A stretch of DNA of 64,000 nt from Clostridium thermobutyricum DSM 4928 (GTDB taxonomy: Bacteria > Bacillota > Clostridia > Clostridiales > Clostridiaceae): positions 1 to 64,000 of the forward strand of contig NZ_LTAY01000015.1 in assembly GCF_002050515.1 (NCBI RefSeq). Reading direction: 5' to 3'. Positions 36,873-45,021 of this stretch are shown here, one piece after another. Within the stretch, counting starts at the first letter, position 1; the number at the start of each line of letters is the position of its first letter. Made by a program: the position numbers and the translations under genes. The notes beneath the pieces were generated by a model. It searched no databases, was not told where the DNA came from, and was given only the letters and a program-made list of their open reading frames with translations.

Positions 36873-36913
36873 TAAATTACTGCTACATAAAGAGGTAATT
36901 TATGTAGCAGCAT
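36872..36913 (-). CDS. Possible 13-codon leader ORF overlapping the permease start
   Basis: On the minus strand GGAGGTGG (36914-36921) is followed at once by ATG and the codons for MLLHKLPLYVAVI, then TAA whose last A is the A of the permease ATG (TAATG). The same bases form a perfect 12-bp hairpin. The spacing of 3 bases after GGAGG is short, so translation of this ORF is uncertain; the alternative is that the hairpin itself brings the ribosome site near the permease start. Confidence 0.4.
   Translation of the reverse strand: MLLHKLPLYVAVI
36880..36910 (-). promoter_or_regulatory. Perfect hairpin between Shine-Dalgarno and permease start
   Basis: CTGCTACATAAA and TTTATGTAGCAG form a 12-bp perfect stem with a 7-base loop. 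It lies exactly between GGAGG (36917-36921 complement) and the permease ATG at 36872. When folded, it would shrink the spacing from about 44 bases to roughly 11. Confidence 0.6.
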
Positions 36914-36942
36914 CCACCTCCTTTTTCTTCTGTTTAAAAGTA

Positions 36943-37668
36943 TTAGCATTTAGAAATAAAATATTTAAAGAGATCTAATGTTTTAGAGTCACTAGCTGCC
37001 ATTATTTCAGGATGCCATTGAACTCCTAAAAGAAAATTATCTTCATCTATTTTTTCAATTGCTTCTATAGTTCCATCAAGGGACTTAGCAGTAATTTTAA
37101 AACCATCAGCAACTTTTTTTATTCCTTGATGATGAAATGAATTTACTCTATATTCTTTCCCAAAAACATTAAAAAGATTAGAATCTTCAGTAATATTAAT
37201 TTTATGATATCCTTTATGAGGATCACCTTTTTGAACATGATTTATATTACATGAATCAAATTCAGAAAGATCTTGATAAAGAGTTCCTCCATTAGCAACA
37301 TTTAAAAGTTGATGACCTCTACAAATACCTAGGTAAGGAATCTTAGCCTTTGTAGCCATTTCTAAAAGAGTAAATTCAAATTCATCTCTTTCATTTGAAA
37401 TAATGCTAAGAAGAGGATGAGGTTCTTCACCATATCTATTAGGATCAATATCATAGCCACCAGTTATGATTAATCCATCAATTAAATCAACTTGTTCTTT
37501 GATTATATCTCTGTCTGTAGTTGCAGGAATTAATATAGGAATTCCCCCAGCTAGTTTTACGGCTTCTACATATTCAGTAAAAATTCTTTGAACTGTAAAA
37601 CCAGGAAAAGAATCATTATCTTTAGTGTTTACTATATTACAAGATATACCTATAATTTTTTTCTTCAT
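36943..37668 (-). CDS. Class I glutamine amidotransferase / gamma-glutamyl hydrolase (peptidase C26, PuuD-like)
   Basis: Protein of 241 residues with the catalytic triad: nucleophile Cys116 in YLGICRGHQLLN, and His/Glu in LGVQWHPEIMA near residues 218-220. LIITGGYDIDPNRYGEEPHP is the typical PuuD/YvdE-type segment, so hydrolysis of a gamma-glutamyl compound is more likely than ammonia transfer to a synthase. GGAGG lies 7 bases before the ATG. It is the first gene behind the T-box leader, with an amino acid permease downstream; together they may take up and release an amino acid. Confidence 0.88.
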   Translation of the reverse strand: MKKKIIGISCNIVNTKDNDSFPGFTVQRIFTEYVEAVKLAGGIPILIPATTDRDIIKEQVDLIDGLIITGGYDIDPNRYGEEPHPLLSIISNERDEFEFTLLEMATKAKIPYLGICRGHQLLNVANGGTLYQDLSEFDSCNINHVQKGDPHKGYHKINITEDSNLFNVFGKEYRVNSFHHQGIKKVADGFKITAKSLDGTIEAIEKIDEDNFLLGVQWHPEIMAASDSKTLDLFKYFISKC

Positions 37669-37680
37669 GATTATACCTCC

Positions 37681-37979
37681 ATTTAATTTTGTATATTATA
37701 TTATATGCAATAAAAGGACTTCTCTCTAAAGTATAGAGACCCAATTTTGGGCGGTTCCACTCTACTTTAGACAAAAGTCCCTCAATGAATTTAAAATTCT
37801 AGCTATAAGGTAGCAATCCTGCCAAACTACTTAATTTCATAAGGCATACTCCATAGCGCAATAAAAAAAGTTACTAAGTTAAATCTCTCACCAAAATGAT
37901 TTATTCTCTGTGACTTTTAGCTTTTTAAATCTCTATTTCAACGTATCCGACTATTCTTATCTGATTAAAAAATTTGTTA
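37681..37979 (-). promoter_or_regulatory. T-box riboswitch leader
   Basis: Read on the minus strand, the leader contains the T-box sequence AGAGTGGAACCGCCC (37749-37763 complement), whose TGGAA bulge pairs with the tRNA acceptor end. A long terminator helix follows: GGACTTTTGTCTAAAGTA near 37785-37768 pairs with TACTTTAGAGAGAAGTCC near 37733-37716, followed by TTTTATT. A Stem I-like region begins about 37972, with an apical GGTGAGAG. Its 3' specifier-loop strand reads GGAGTATGCC near 37851-37842; depending on register the codon is TAT (Tyr) or GTA (Val), and I cannot decide. It should let transcription continue when the cognate tRNA is uncharged. Confidence 0.85.
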
Positions 37980-37984
37980 AATAC

Positions 37985-38012
37985 ATTATATCAATTGAAA
38001 AATTCTTGTCAA
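37985..38012 (-). promoter_or_regulatory. Promoter of the T-box operon
   Basis: On the minus strand, a consensus -35 TTGACA (complement of 38007-38012) and a consensus -10 TATAAT (complement of 37985-37990) are 16 bases apart. Transcription should start near 37978, directly before the T-box leader. Confidence 0.8.
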
Positions 38013-38111
38013 TATAAAAAAATTTAATAAAAATAAATATTACAGAATTGTAAACACATAAAAAAGAAAATATGGTAAAATGTAGACAAAGAATTTTTGA
38101 GGAGGAACAGT

Positions 38112-39230
38112 ATGAATATTTGTATTATAGGAGCAGGAAATATAGGAACTTACTTAGCAAGTTTTATAGGTTTAAATGAGAATAATAAAGTATGGTTACA
38201 TACTTCAAAAGTTGATATGTTTGATGGATTTATTGACTTAATAGAAGAAGAAAAAAATTTAGAACATAGAGTTAAACTTCATAAAGTTGTTGATAATTAT
38301 AAAGAAGGAGTAGAAGAAGCAGACATAATTCTTGTTACATATCCTTCATTTATGCTAGAAAAAGCTTTAAATGAAATTATAAAATATATAAAACCTGGAG
38401 CAGCAATAGGTATAATTCCAGGATTTGGTGGAGTTGAATTTTTTAAAGATAAATTTTTAGAAAAAGGTTGTACTTTCTTTGGCAGTCAAAGAGTTCCATC
38501 TATTACAAGATTAAAAGAATATGGTAAGAGTGTTTATTTAAAAGAAAGAAATCCTTTTATGAAAATAGGTGCATTTCCAAAGGAAAAATGTAGTGAAATT
38601 GCAGATATAATGACTAAATTAATAGATATTCCTTGTATACCTTTAGAAAGTTATTTAGCTATAACATTATCACCTTCAAATCCAATTTTTCATCCATCTA
38701 GACTTTATGAATTATTTAAAGATCATCATGATGAAAAAGTATATGATGAGCATTCATTATTTTATGAAGGATGGGGAGATTTTGCATCAAAATGCTTAAT
38801 TAATCTTGATAAAGAATTAGAAGATGTAACTAAAGCTTTAATAAATAATCCATCTAGTGAATTTGAAAGAATAAAATCTAGATTTAATATAGAGCATCCA
38901 TCTGAATTAACAGAAAAAATTAGGACAGCACCAGGATTTATAGGAATAAAGACTCCAATGATAGAGTGTGAAAATGGGTTTAAACCAAATTTAGAGTCAA
39001 GATACTTCATAGAAGATTTAGAGTTTGGAACATGTATTATAAAGGGATTCGCAGAAGTTTTAAATGTGAAAACACCTTTAACAGATGAAATAATAATGTG
39101 GGGACAAAAATTATTAAATAAAGAATACTTGGTAGATGGTAAATTAATAGGGAAGGATTCAAAAGAATTATTAATTCCTAGAAATTTAAATTTAAATACA
39201 AGAGAAGATATTCTAAATTATTATAAATAA
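38112..39230 (+). CDS. Octopine/opine dehydrogenase family protein
   Basis: NAD(P)-dependent oxidoreductase of about 372 residues. The N-terminal Rossmann motif is ICIIGAGNIGTYLASFIG, and PGAAIGIIPGFGGVEFF is a second family marker. The C-terminal half has SPSNPIFHPSRLYELF, with the conserved histidine region of the octopine/nopaline dehydrogenase domain. Such enzymes condense an amino acid with a keto acid reductively, or the reverse. The frame is open from a TTG at 38097, but GGAGG at 38101-38105 sets the ATG at 38112. It is divergent from the T-box operon and followed by its own terminator. The substrate is unknown. Confidence 0.82.
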   Translation: MNICIIGAGNIGTYLASFIGLNENNKVWLHTSKVDMFDGFIDLIEEEKNLEHRVKLHKVVDNYKEGVEEADIILVTYPSFMLEKALNEIIKYIKPGAAIGIIPGFGGVEFFKDKFLEKGCTFFGSQRVPSITRLKEYGKSVYLKERNPFMKIGAFPKEKCSEIADIMTKLIDIPCIPLESYLAITLSPSNPIFHPSRLYELFKDHHDEKVYDEHSLFYEGWGDFASKCLINLDKELEDVTKALINNPSSEFERIKSRFNIEHPSELTEKIRTAPGFIGIKTPMIECENGFKPNLESRYFIEDLEFGTCIIKGFAEVLNVKTPLTDEIIMWGQKLLNKEYLVDGKLIGKDSKELLIPRNLNLNTREDILNYYK

Positions 39231-39235
39231 ATTAG

Positions 39236-39268
39236 AGACGCAGAATAAAATATTCTGCGTCTTTTTTA
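39236..39268 (+). terminator. Rho-independent terminator
   Basis: AGACGCAGAATA and TATTCTGCGTCT form a perfect 12-bp stem around four As, followed by seven Ts. It ends the opine-dehydrogenase-like gene. Confidence 0.88.
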
Positions 39269-39356
39269 GTTTGTAAATAAAGTGTAAAAAGCATTGTAGA
39301 GGGATAAAATAACTTTTAATATTAATATATACAGAAGAAAGAGGGGTAACTTTGAA

Positions 39357-40148
39357 TTGAAACGAATATTTATAGCTGCAGCAGTAACAGCAGCCATTAC
39401 AGGAGCAACTGGAACAATAACAGCTCATGCAGATACTATAAATCACTCAGTAAGAGCTAATTATATAAGTAAGAAAAATAACGTACGAAATAAAGTTAAC
39501 AATCAAAATGCTAATAATTATTATACAACAAGACAAATTACACAGCTTTCTGCTATTTTTGAGTCTAATAATAATCCGGGAAGTATTTCAACAGGAAAAG
39601 GAGATTTTGGCGGGAAATCTTATGGAGCTTGGCAATTTTCAAGCAATACTGGGACTTTAGCTGAATTTATTAATTTTTTAAAAAGAGAAAATTATAGTTT
39701 TTATTTTGCCTTAGTTAGAGCTGAATATAAACAAAAGGGAATACAATACGGAAATGAATTTGATAATGTTTGGAAGTCTATAGCAAATAAATATCCAAAT
39801 ACATTCTATAATTTACAAATGGAGTTTATAAGAGAAAATTATTATGATAAGCTTGTTAGAATGTTAAGAAGAGATGGGGGATTTTCAAAAATGCTTTCAA
39901 ATTTAGCAGTACAAAATGTTTTAGTTTCTACTGCAGTACAAAATGGTGTTATGGGAGCATATAAAATAATATCACCTTTAAAATACAGAGATAATCCAAG
40001 AGATTTTATAAAAGATATATATAATAGAAGAGCACTTGTAAATGAAAAAGGAGTCTTGGTTAATTTTTATTCTTCTTCTAATTCTGTTCAACAAGCTATA
40101 AAATGGAGATTAGTAAGAGAAGAAGATACTGCACTTAGTATGTGTTAA
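39357..40148 (+). CDS. Secreted muramidase-like protein (VgrG3 C-terminal-type lysozyme domain)
   Basis: Protein of 263 residues with a signal peptide (MKRIF plus a hydrophobic core) and a likely cleavage after AHA at residue 25. A polar linker (about 30-58) leads to a domain whose start, SAIFESNNNPGSISTGKGD then FGGKSYGAWQFSSNTGT, resembles the lysozyme-like domain at the C-terminus of Vibrio cholerae VgrG3 and of related Gram-positive exoenzymes. Glu69 is the candidate catalytic acid. The start codon is TTG at 39357, behind GAGGGG. It stands alone between two terminators. Peptidoglycan cleavage is inferred from the motif. Confidence 0.7.
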   Translation: MKRIFIAAAVTAAITGATGTITAHADTINHSVRANYISKKNNVRNKVNNQNANNYYTTRQITQLSAIFESNNNPGSISTGKGDFGGKSYGAWQFSSNTGTLAEFINFLKRENYSFYFALVRAEYKQKGIQYGNEFDNVWKSIANKYPNTFYNLQMEFIRENYYDKLVRMLRRDGGFSKMLSNLAVQNVLVSTAVQNGVMGAYKIISPLKYRDNPRDFIKDIYNRRALVNEKGVLVNFYSSSNSVQQAIKWRLVREEDTALSMC

Positions 40149-40195
40149 CAGAAAAAAATTAGGAATAGTTCGGAATATATAAATTATTTTATATT

Positions 40196-40228
40196 AAAAT
40201 GGAGCATATTTTATATGCTCCATTTTTT
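40196..40228. terminator. Bidirectional terminator
   Basis: AAAATGGAGCATA and TATGCTCCATTTT form a perfect stem around a short A/T loop, with further Ts. It separates the convergent muramidase-like and brnQ genes. Confidence 0.85.
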
Positions 40229-41495
40229 ATGCTTGAACTAATTCTTGAGATGGTATTCTAAATATTAAATTTCCAATAATAACACTTAGTATTGTTGGAA
40301 TTAACCATGAGAAACCTAAAGAGGCAAGTGGAATAAAGCTTAAGTTAACAAAAGGTATAACTTGAAGAATTCCAAATATTAATGATACATAAACACCTAA
40401 TCTAATAGCACGTACATTTTTTAAGAATTTACTAAATAAAGTGGTAAATATTAAAGTTATTGCTACAGGATAAAGTATATTAAGTATTGGTCCGGAGATT
40501 TTTATTATTTTATCTACTCCAAGACTTCCAATAAAAATACTTATTATAGTTATACAAATAGCATTATATTTATATTTTAATTTGCCTTTTGATATTTCTT
40601 CAAAGAAAGAGGATCCAGCAGTTATTAATCCAATTGAAGTAGTTAAGCAAGCAAGTCCCATTGCAACACCGATTATTGTAGTACCAGCACTACCTAGTAT
40701 TCTTTTAGAAATAAAAAGTAAAAGACTTGTATTAGTTATATCTCCACTAACTACTGATGTAGTTTGTGCACCTATAAAAGTTAATCCTCCGTATACAATA
40801 GCAAGTCCAATAGCAGCAACTAAGCTAGCTTTAATAGTCATAGGAAGTAGCTTTTCTTTTGAATATCCTTTAGAAGAAATATTTTTTGAGACAATAGCCG
40901 CAAAAAGTAAAGCAGCTAATGCATCCATAGTTTGATAACCTTCTATAAGTGAATTTGAAAATACACTTGTAAATCCAGTATCTGCAACATCTCCTATTGG
41001 TAAAAATATTCCTTTAACTATTATTATTCCAAGGATTATAAGTAATGCAGGTGTTAAAAATTTTCCTATAGTATCTATGATTGAAGTTTTGCTAAATACA
41101 AAAAATAAATTTATACCAAAATAAATTAACATCCAAACAAATGGAGGTATTTGAGGTAATATTGGGTGAATAGTAAGTTCATAAGTAGTTGCAGCAGTTC
41201 TTGGAATTCCAAGCATTGGTCCAATTGCAATAAATAAAATTGCTGCAAAAACAATTGCAAATTTAGGTCCAATTTTTGAAGCCATTGTTTTGAAAGTTCC
41301 ATCACCTTTAGTACAAGCGATTATAGCTAGCAAAGGTAAACCTACTCCAGTTAAGGTGAATCCTATTATAGCAAAGATAAAATCCTTACCTACAGCATGT
41401 CCTAAAAATGGTGGAAATATTAAGTTACCTGCACCAAAAAACATAGCGAAAAGTGCAAAGCCAACAATAAAAAAATCTCTCGTACTCTTTTTCAT
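40227..41495 (-). CDS. brnQ: Branched-chain amino acid transporter (LIVCS family)
   Basis: Integral membrane protein of 422 residues with about 12 helices, expected to import Leu, Ile and Val with sodium or protons. The N-terminal GFALFAMFFGAGNLIFPPFLG is a signature of BrnQ, as are GIPRTAATTYE and the later GLITAGSSFFEE. The length is normal. GAGG lies 8 bases before the ATG, and a promoter with 17-bp spacing lies about 55 bases upstream. I see no T-box in its short leader. Confidence 0.93.
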   Translation of the reverse strand: MKKSTRDFFIVGFALFAMFFGAGNLIFPPFLGHAVGKDFIFAIIGFTLTGVGLPLLAIIACTKGDGTFKTMASKIGPKFAIVFAAILFIAIGPMLGIPRTAATTYELTIHPILPQIPPFVWMLIYFGINLFFVFSKTSIIDTIGKFLTPALLIILGIIIVKGIFLPIGDVADTGFTSVFSNSLIEGYQTMDALAALLFAAIVSKNISSKGYSKEKLLPMTIKASLVAAIGLAIVYGGLTFIGAQTTSVVSGDITNTSLLLFISKRILGSAGTTIIGVAMGLACLTTSIGLITAGSSFFEEISKGKLKYKYNAICITIISIFIGSLGVDKIIKISGPILNILYPVAITLIFTTLFSKFLKNVRAIRLGVYVSLIFGILQVIPFVNLSFIPLASLGFSWLIPTILSVIIGNLIFRIPSQELVQA

Positions 41496-41548
41496 ATAAA
41501 AAACCTCGCTTTTGTAAAATTTAATATGACATTAATATATCATCAAAT

Positions 41549-41577
41549 ATTATAAGATTCAACATAAAATACGTTAA
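41549..41577 (-). promoter_or_regulatory. Promoter of brnQ
   Basis: On the minus strand, -35 TTAACG (complement of 41572-41577) and -10 TATAAT (complement of 41549-41554) are separated by 17 bases, about 55 bases before the start codon. Confidence 0.6.
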
Positions 41578-41738
41578 AAATAAAATTAATATTAAAATAA
41601 AAGCTAATTTTTTAATACTTTACTAAAAAATATCGCATTAAAATGAAAAAGTATAAAAATAGAATAAAATTTAAGGGGGTAAAATGAAAAATCTATAATA
41701 ATTAATTATTTTAAATAATTATATGGAAATATATGTGA

Positions 41739-41744
41739 TATAAT
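41739..41744 (+). promoter_or_regulatory. Extended -10 promoter of the third galU
   Basis: TGA-TATAAT with the hexamer at 41739-41744; no convincing -35 is visible. The gene starts 35 bases further on, behind an AGGGGG ribosome site. The rest of the 283-bp gap to brnQ shows no other feature apart from the brnQ promoter. Confidence 0.5.
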
Positions 41745-41778
41745 TAAAATGATAACGATGTTATAAGGGGGAAAAATT

Positions 41779-42657
41779 ATGAAAGTAAAAAAGGCTATAA
41801 TACCAGCAGCTGGGTTAGGAACTAGATTTTTACCAGCAACTAAAGCACAACCAAAGGAAATGTTACCAATAGTTGATAAGCCAACTATTCAATATATTAT
41901 AGAGGAAGCTGTTGCATCTGGAATTGAAGAAATTCTTATAATAACAGGAAGAAATAAAAAGTGTATTGAAGATCACTTTGATAAAAGTATTGAGCTTGAA
42001 ATGGAATTAGAGAAATCAGGAAAAGAAGAACTTTTAGAGTTAGTAAAAGATATTTCAAGTATGGTTGATATTCATTATATAAGACAAAAAGAGCCAAAAG
42101 GATTAGGGCATGCAATTCATTGTGCAAAAACATTTGTGGGAAATGAACCTTTTGCAGTTCTTTTAGGAGATGATGTTGTTTATAATGAAAAACCATGTTT
42201 AAAGCAATTGATGGAATGTTATGAAGAATATAAAACTTCTATTTTAGGAGTTCAAACTGTATTAGAAGAAAATGTATCTAAATATGGGATAATAAATGGA
42301 ATTCACATAGAGGACAGAGTTTATAAAGTAAAAGATTTAGTTGAGAAACCAAGTGTTGAAGAAGCTCCAAGTAATGTAGCTATTTTAGGAAGATATATAA
42401 TAACTCCTCAAATATTTGATATATTAGAGAATACTAAACCAGGAAAAGGTGGAGAAATTCAGCTTACTGATGCATTAAAAACTTTAATATCTCAAGAAGC
42501 AATGTATGCATATAATTTTGAGGGAAAAAGATATGATGTTGGAGACAAGCTTGGATTCTTAGAAGCAACAATAGAATTTGCTTTAAGAAGAGAAGAATTA
42601 AAAGGTGAAATGTTAGATTATTTAGAAAATAGAAGCTGGGAAAAAGTTTTAAAATAA
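41779..42657 (+). CDS. galU: UTP--glucose-1-phosphate uridylyltransferase (copy 3 of 3)
   Basis: Third GalU, 292 residues, with IPAAGLGTRFLPATKAQ, LLGDDVVYNEK and YDVGDKLGFLEA. It differs more from the other two than they do from each other, notably in residues 55-60 and the C-terminal 25. It stands outside the capsule cassettes with its own promoter and terminator and is therefore the best candidate for the housekeeping copy. The LCP ligase gene follows under a separate promoter. Confidence 0.95.
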   Translation: MKVKKAIIPAAGLGTRFLPATKAQPKEMLPIVDKPTIQYIIEEAVASGIEEILIITGRNKKCIEDHFDKSIELEMELEKSGKEELLELVKDISSMVDIHYIRQKEPKGLGHAIHCAKTFVGNEPFAVLLGDDVVYNEKPCLKQLMECYEEYKTSILGVQTVLEENVSKYGIINGIHIEDRVYKVKDLVEKPSVEEAPSNVAILGRYIITPQIFDILENTKPGKGGEIQLTDALKTLISQEAMYAYNFEGKRYDVGDKLGFLEATIEFALRREELKGEMLDYLENRSWEKVLK

Positions 42658-42668
42658 AAAAGAGATTT

Positions 42669-42705
42669 AAAGATTAAGAGTTATGTAACTCTTAATCTTT
42701 TTTTT
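42669..42705 (+). terminator. Rho-independent terminator of galU copy 3
   Basis: AAAGATTAAGAGTTA and TAACTCTTAATCTTT form a near-perfect stem with a tiny loop, followed by five more Ts. Confidence 0.88.
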
Positions 42706-42740
42706 GAAAATAAACAAGTAATATGAAAATAAAATTAATT

Positions 42741-42769
42741 TTGTAAAAAAATGATGAATGATATATAAT
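42741..42769 (+). promoter_or_regulatory. Promoter of the LCP gene
   Basis: -35 TTGTAA at 42741-42746 and -10 TATAAT at 42764-42769, 17 bases apart, 32 bases before the ATG. Confidence 0.7.
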
Positions 42770-42801
42770 TTAGTAGTGGATATTTTTTAAGGGGGATTGA
42801 A

Positions 42802-43737
42802 ATGGGTAAAAAAAAGAAAAAAGATTCTACAAAAATACTAAAAAGAATTTTGATTAGTCTTATTGCAGTTATAGTGCTTTTAGTTGGAGTAGGAGTTTTT
42901 TATGTTTATAATGTTTTAGGAAAAATAGAAAAAACTGAAATAAATAAAGATGATCTAGGAATTGTAAAAGAAGAAACAGGTAAAGACATAACTAATATAG
43001 CTCTTTTTGGTGTAGATGCACCTAAAGGTCAAACAGGTAGGTCAGATAGTATAATGATTTTAAGTCTTGATAAAGAACATAAGAAAATTAAATTAACTTC
43101 TATTATGAGAGATTCATATGTAAATATACCAGGAAGAGGTATGGATAAAATAAATCATGCTTATGCTTTTGGAGGACCACAACTTGCTATAAAAACTTTA
43201 AATACTAATTTTGGATTAAATATAGAGAATTTTTTAACTGTTAACTTTACATCATTACCAATAATAATAGACAAAATTGGTGGAGTAGATATAAATTTAA
43301 CTAATGGAGATTTAAAATATTTAAATCAGCATTTAGGGAATAAATCAACTCCTGTAAATGGAACTGGAGTTCATACTTTAGATGGTGAGCAAGCAATGGC
43401 TTATTGTAGAATAAGATATGATGGCGGAGATCAAAGAAGAACTGAGAGACACAGAACTGTATTAGAAGCAGTATTTAAAAAAATTAAAGAAGTACCAGCT
43501 TCTAAAATTCCAAGTATAATTACAGATTTATTGCCATATGTTGAAACTAATTATTCTTCAACAGAAATACTAGGATTAGGTACTAGTAATATGAGTTTAT
43601 TAAATACTGATATGGTTCAATATAGACTACCTGAAGATGGTAAATATCAAGGAAAGAATATTAAAGGAGTCTATTACACAGTATTTGATATTCAAGAAAC
43701 TAAAAATGATTTAAAGAAATTTATTTATGAAAATTAA
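42802..43737 (+). CDS. LytR-CpsA-Psr (LCP) family cell-wall polymer ligase
   Basis: Membrane-anchored phosphotransferase of 311 residues that moves undecaprenyl-linked glycopolymers such as capsule or teichoic acid to peptidoglycan. A basic N-terminus and one membrane helix (about residues 11-33) precede the extracytoplasmic LCP domain. GRSDSIMILSLD, SIMRDSYVNIPG, KINHAYAFGG and AYCRIRYDGGDQRRTERHR carry the conserved Arg/Asp residues that bind the pyrophosphate. It is a likely final step for the polysaccharides assembled upstream. A terminator follows directly. Confidence 0.92.
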   Translation: MGKKKKKDSTKILKRILISLIAVIVLLVGVGVFYVYNVLGKIEKTEINKDDLGIVKEETGKDITNIALFGVDAPKGQTGRSDSIMILSLDKEHKKIKLTSIMRDSYVNIPGRGMDKINHAYAFGGPQLAIKTLNTNFGLNIENFLTVNFTSLPIIIDKIGGVDINLTNGDLKYLNQHLGNKSTPVNGTGVHTLDGEQAMAYCRIRYDGGDQRRTERHRTVLEAVFKKIKEVPASKIPSIITDLLPYVETNYSSTEILGLGTSNMSLLNTDMVQYRLPEDGKYQGKNIKGVYYTVFDIQETKNDLKKFIYEN

Positions 43738-43740
43738 TAT

Positions 43741-43771
43741 AAAAAGACTATCAGTTTTGATAGTCTTTTTT
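43741..43771 (+). terminator. Rho-independent terminator of the LCP gene
   Basis: AAAAAGACTATCA and TGATAGTCTTTTT form a perfect stem with a GTTT loop, starting almost at the stop codon. Confidence 0.88.
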
Positions 43772-43845
43772 GTATTAATTTGTAAAAAAAAGATTTAAAA
43801 GAAAATAATCATATGGTAAAATATGTATTAAAAGGGGTGGATATA

Positions 43846-44982
43846 ATGAGAAAGAAAAAAAGAGATATGGGAAATATATACATAGGAATTTCAGTACTAT
43901 TATCTATCTTATTAATAGGTGGAGGGATTATTTTTAAAGGCTTAAAAAAAGGTGATGAATATAAGCCTTTAGCAGTAGAGAAAGAGGAACCAGAAGAGAA
44001 AAAAGATAATTTATTATTAGCATTTATAAAAGATAAAAAATTAGAAGGACTACGCTTTTTAAATATAGATAAAAATAATAATAAAATAACAGGAGATAAT
44101 TATCCAAAAGAATTTTTAGTAGAAAATAAAGAAGAACTTATAAAATTAGAAAGATTATATACAAGTGAAAAGAAATTTGAAAAAAGTATGCTACAGAAAA
44201 ATTTTGAGATAGATGATTTTAGTTATATAGAAGTGGATGTTGATATTGTATCTAAATACATTAAATATGATAAAAATTTCATAAATAATATATTTTTAAA
44301 ATCTTTAGAATTAACACAAGAAGAAAAAAATGAATTTTATAAAGGGTTTAAAATTATAGATGGAAAGACTAAATTAAGTAAAGAGGAATATGAAGAGTTA
44401 TTAGGGAAAATAAGTGAAGAAGATTTAAAAATAGAAAAAGCAGAATTTAAAACTGTAACTTTAGAGGAGATAATAGATAAAAATGCTATTGAGATATTAA
44501 CAGAAGAAGAAAAGAAAATAAAGATTTCTTATAGAAATGAAGAACAACTTAGAAATTATAAAGGATATATAGATATAAAAGAAAAGGAAAAGATAAAGCT
44601 TGAAGAAAAAAAGGCTATTATAGAATCTACAAATAATAATTTAAATGTAACAAGCAATAATAGTAGTGTAGGAACAAGTAATGTTAATGGAGTTAATAGT
44701 AATACATATAATTCTAATAGCTCTAATAATTCAACAAATAGACCATCTACTAATACGAAACCAAATGGTAATGTAACAAAACCAAATGATAATGTAATAA
44801 AGCCAAGTGATAATGTAACAAAACCAAATAAACCAAATTCAGATAAACCAACTGAAACTCCACCAATTCAAGAAGAGAATTCAAATACTAAGCCACCATC
44901 AGAAAATGTAGATAAAGAAGAACCAACAACTCCACCAACTAATACAGAGTCAAGCAATCCGAATGAAAATAAACAAGAATAA
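43846..44982 (+). CDS. Membrane-anchored protein with repetitive Asn/Pro/Thr-rich tail
   Basis: Protein of about 378 residues that I do not recognise. Residues 1-10 are basic and about 11-31 form a single membrane segment. A Lys/Glu-rich extracytoplasmic domain (about 40-250) follows. The last 110 residues are low-complexity Ser/Asn and then a heptad-like repeat (TKPNGNV, TKPNDNV, IKPSDNV, TKPNKPN), of a kind that spans or binds cell walls. No LPxTG motif is seen. The frame is open from 43813, but that ATG lies in a TGGTAAAAT promoter-like element; AAGGGGTGG sets 43846. Its neighbour is the LCP ligase. Confidence 0.75.
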   Translation: MRKKKRDMGNIYIGISVLLSILLIGGGIIFKGLKKGDEYKPLAVEKEEPEEKKDNLLLAFIKDKKLEGLRFLNIDKNNNKITGDNYPKEFLVENKEELIKLERLYTSEKKFEKSMLQKNFEIDDFSYIEVDVDIVSKYIKYDKNFINNIFLKSLELTQEEKNEFYKGFKIIDGKTKLSKEEYEELLGKISEEDLKIEKAEFKTVTLEEIIDKNAIEILTEEEKKIKISYRNEEQLRNYKGYIDIKEKEKIKLEEKKAIIESTNNNLNVTSNNSSVGTSNVNGVNSNTYNSNSSNNSTNRPSTNTKPNGNVTKPNDNVIKPSDNVTKPNKPNSDKPTETPPIQEENSNTKPPSENVDKEEPTTPPTNTESSNPNENKQE

Positions 44983-44993
44983 TTATAATAAAA

Positions 44994-45021
44994 AAAAGAG
45001 GACATTTAATGTCCTCTTTTT
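44994..45021. terminator. Bidirectional terminator
   Basis: AAAAGAGGACAT and ATGTCCTCTTTT pair perfectly around TTA, between the plus-strand anchored-protein gene and minus-strand trpS. Confidence 0.88.

Noticed and set aside
41683..41697. Tiny ORF (ATGAAAAATCTATAA) behind AAGGGGG upstream of galU
   Set aside because: Four codons upstream of the predicted -10 box; it would not be in the galU transcript and is likely chance.
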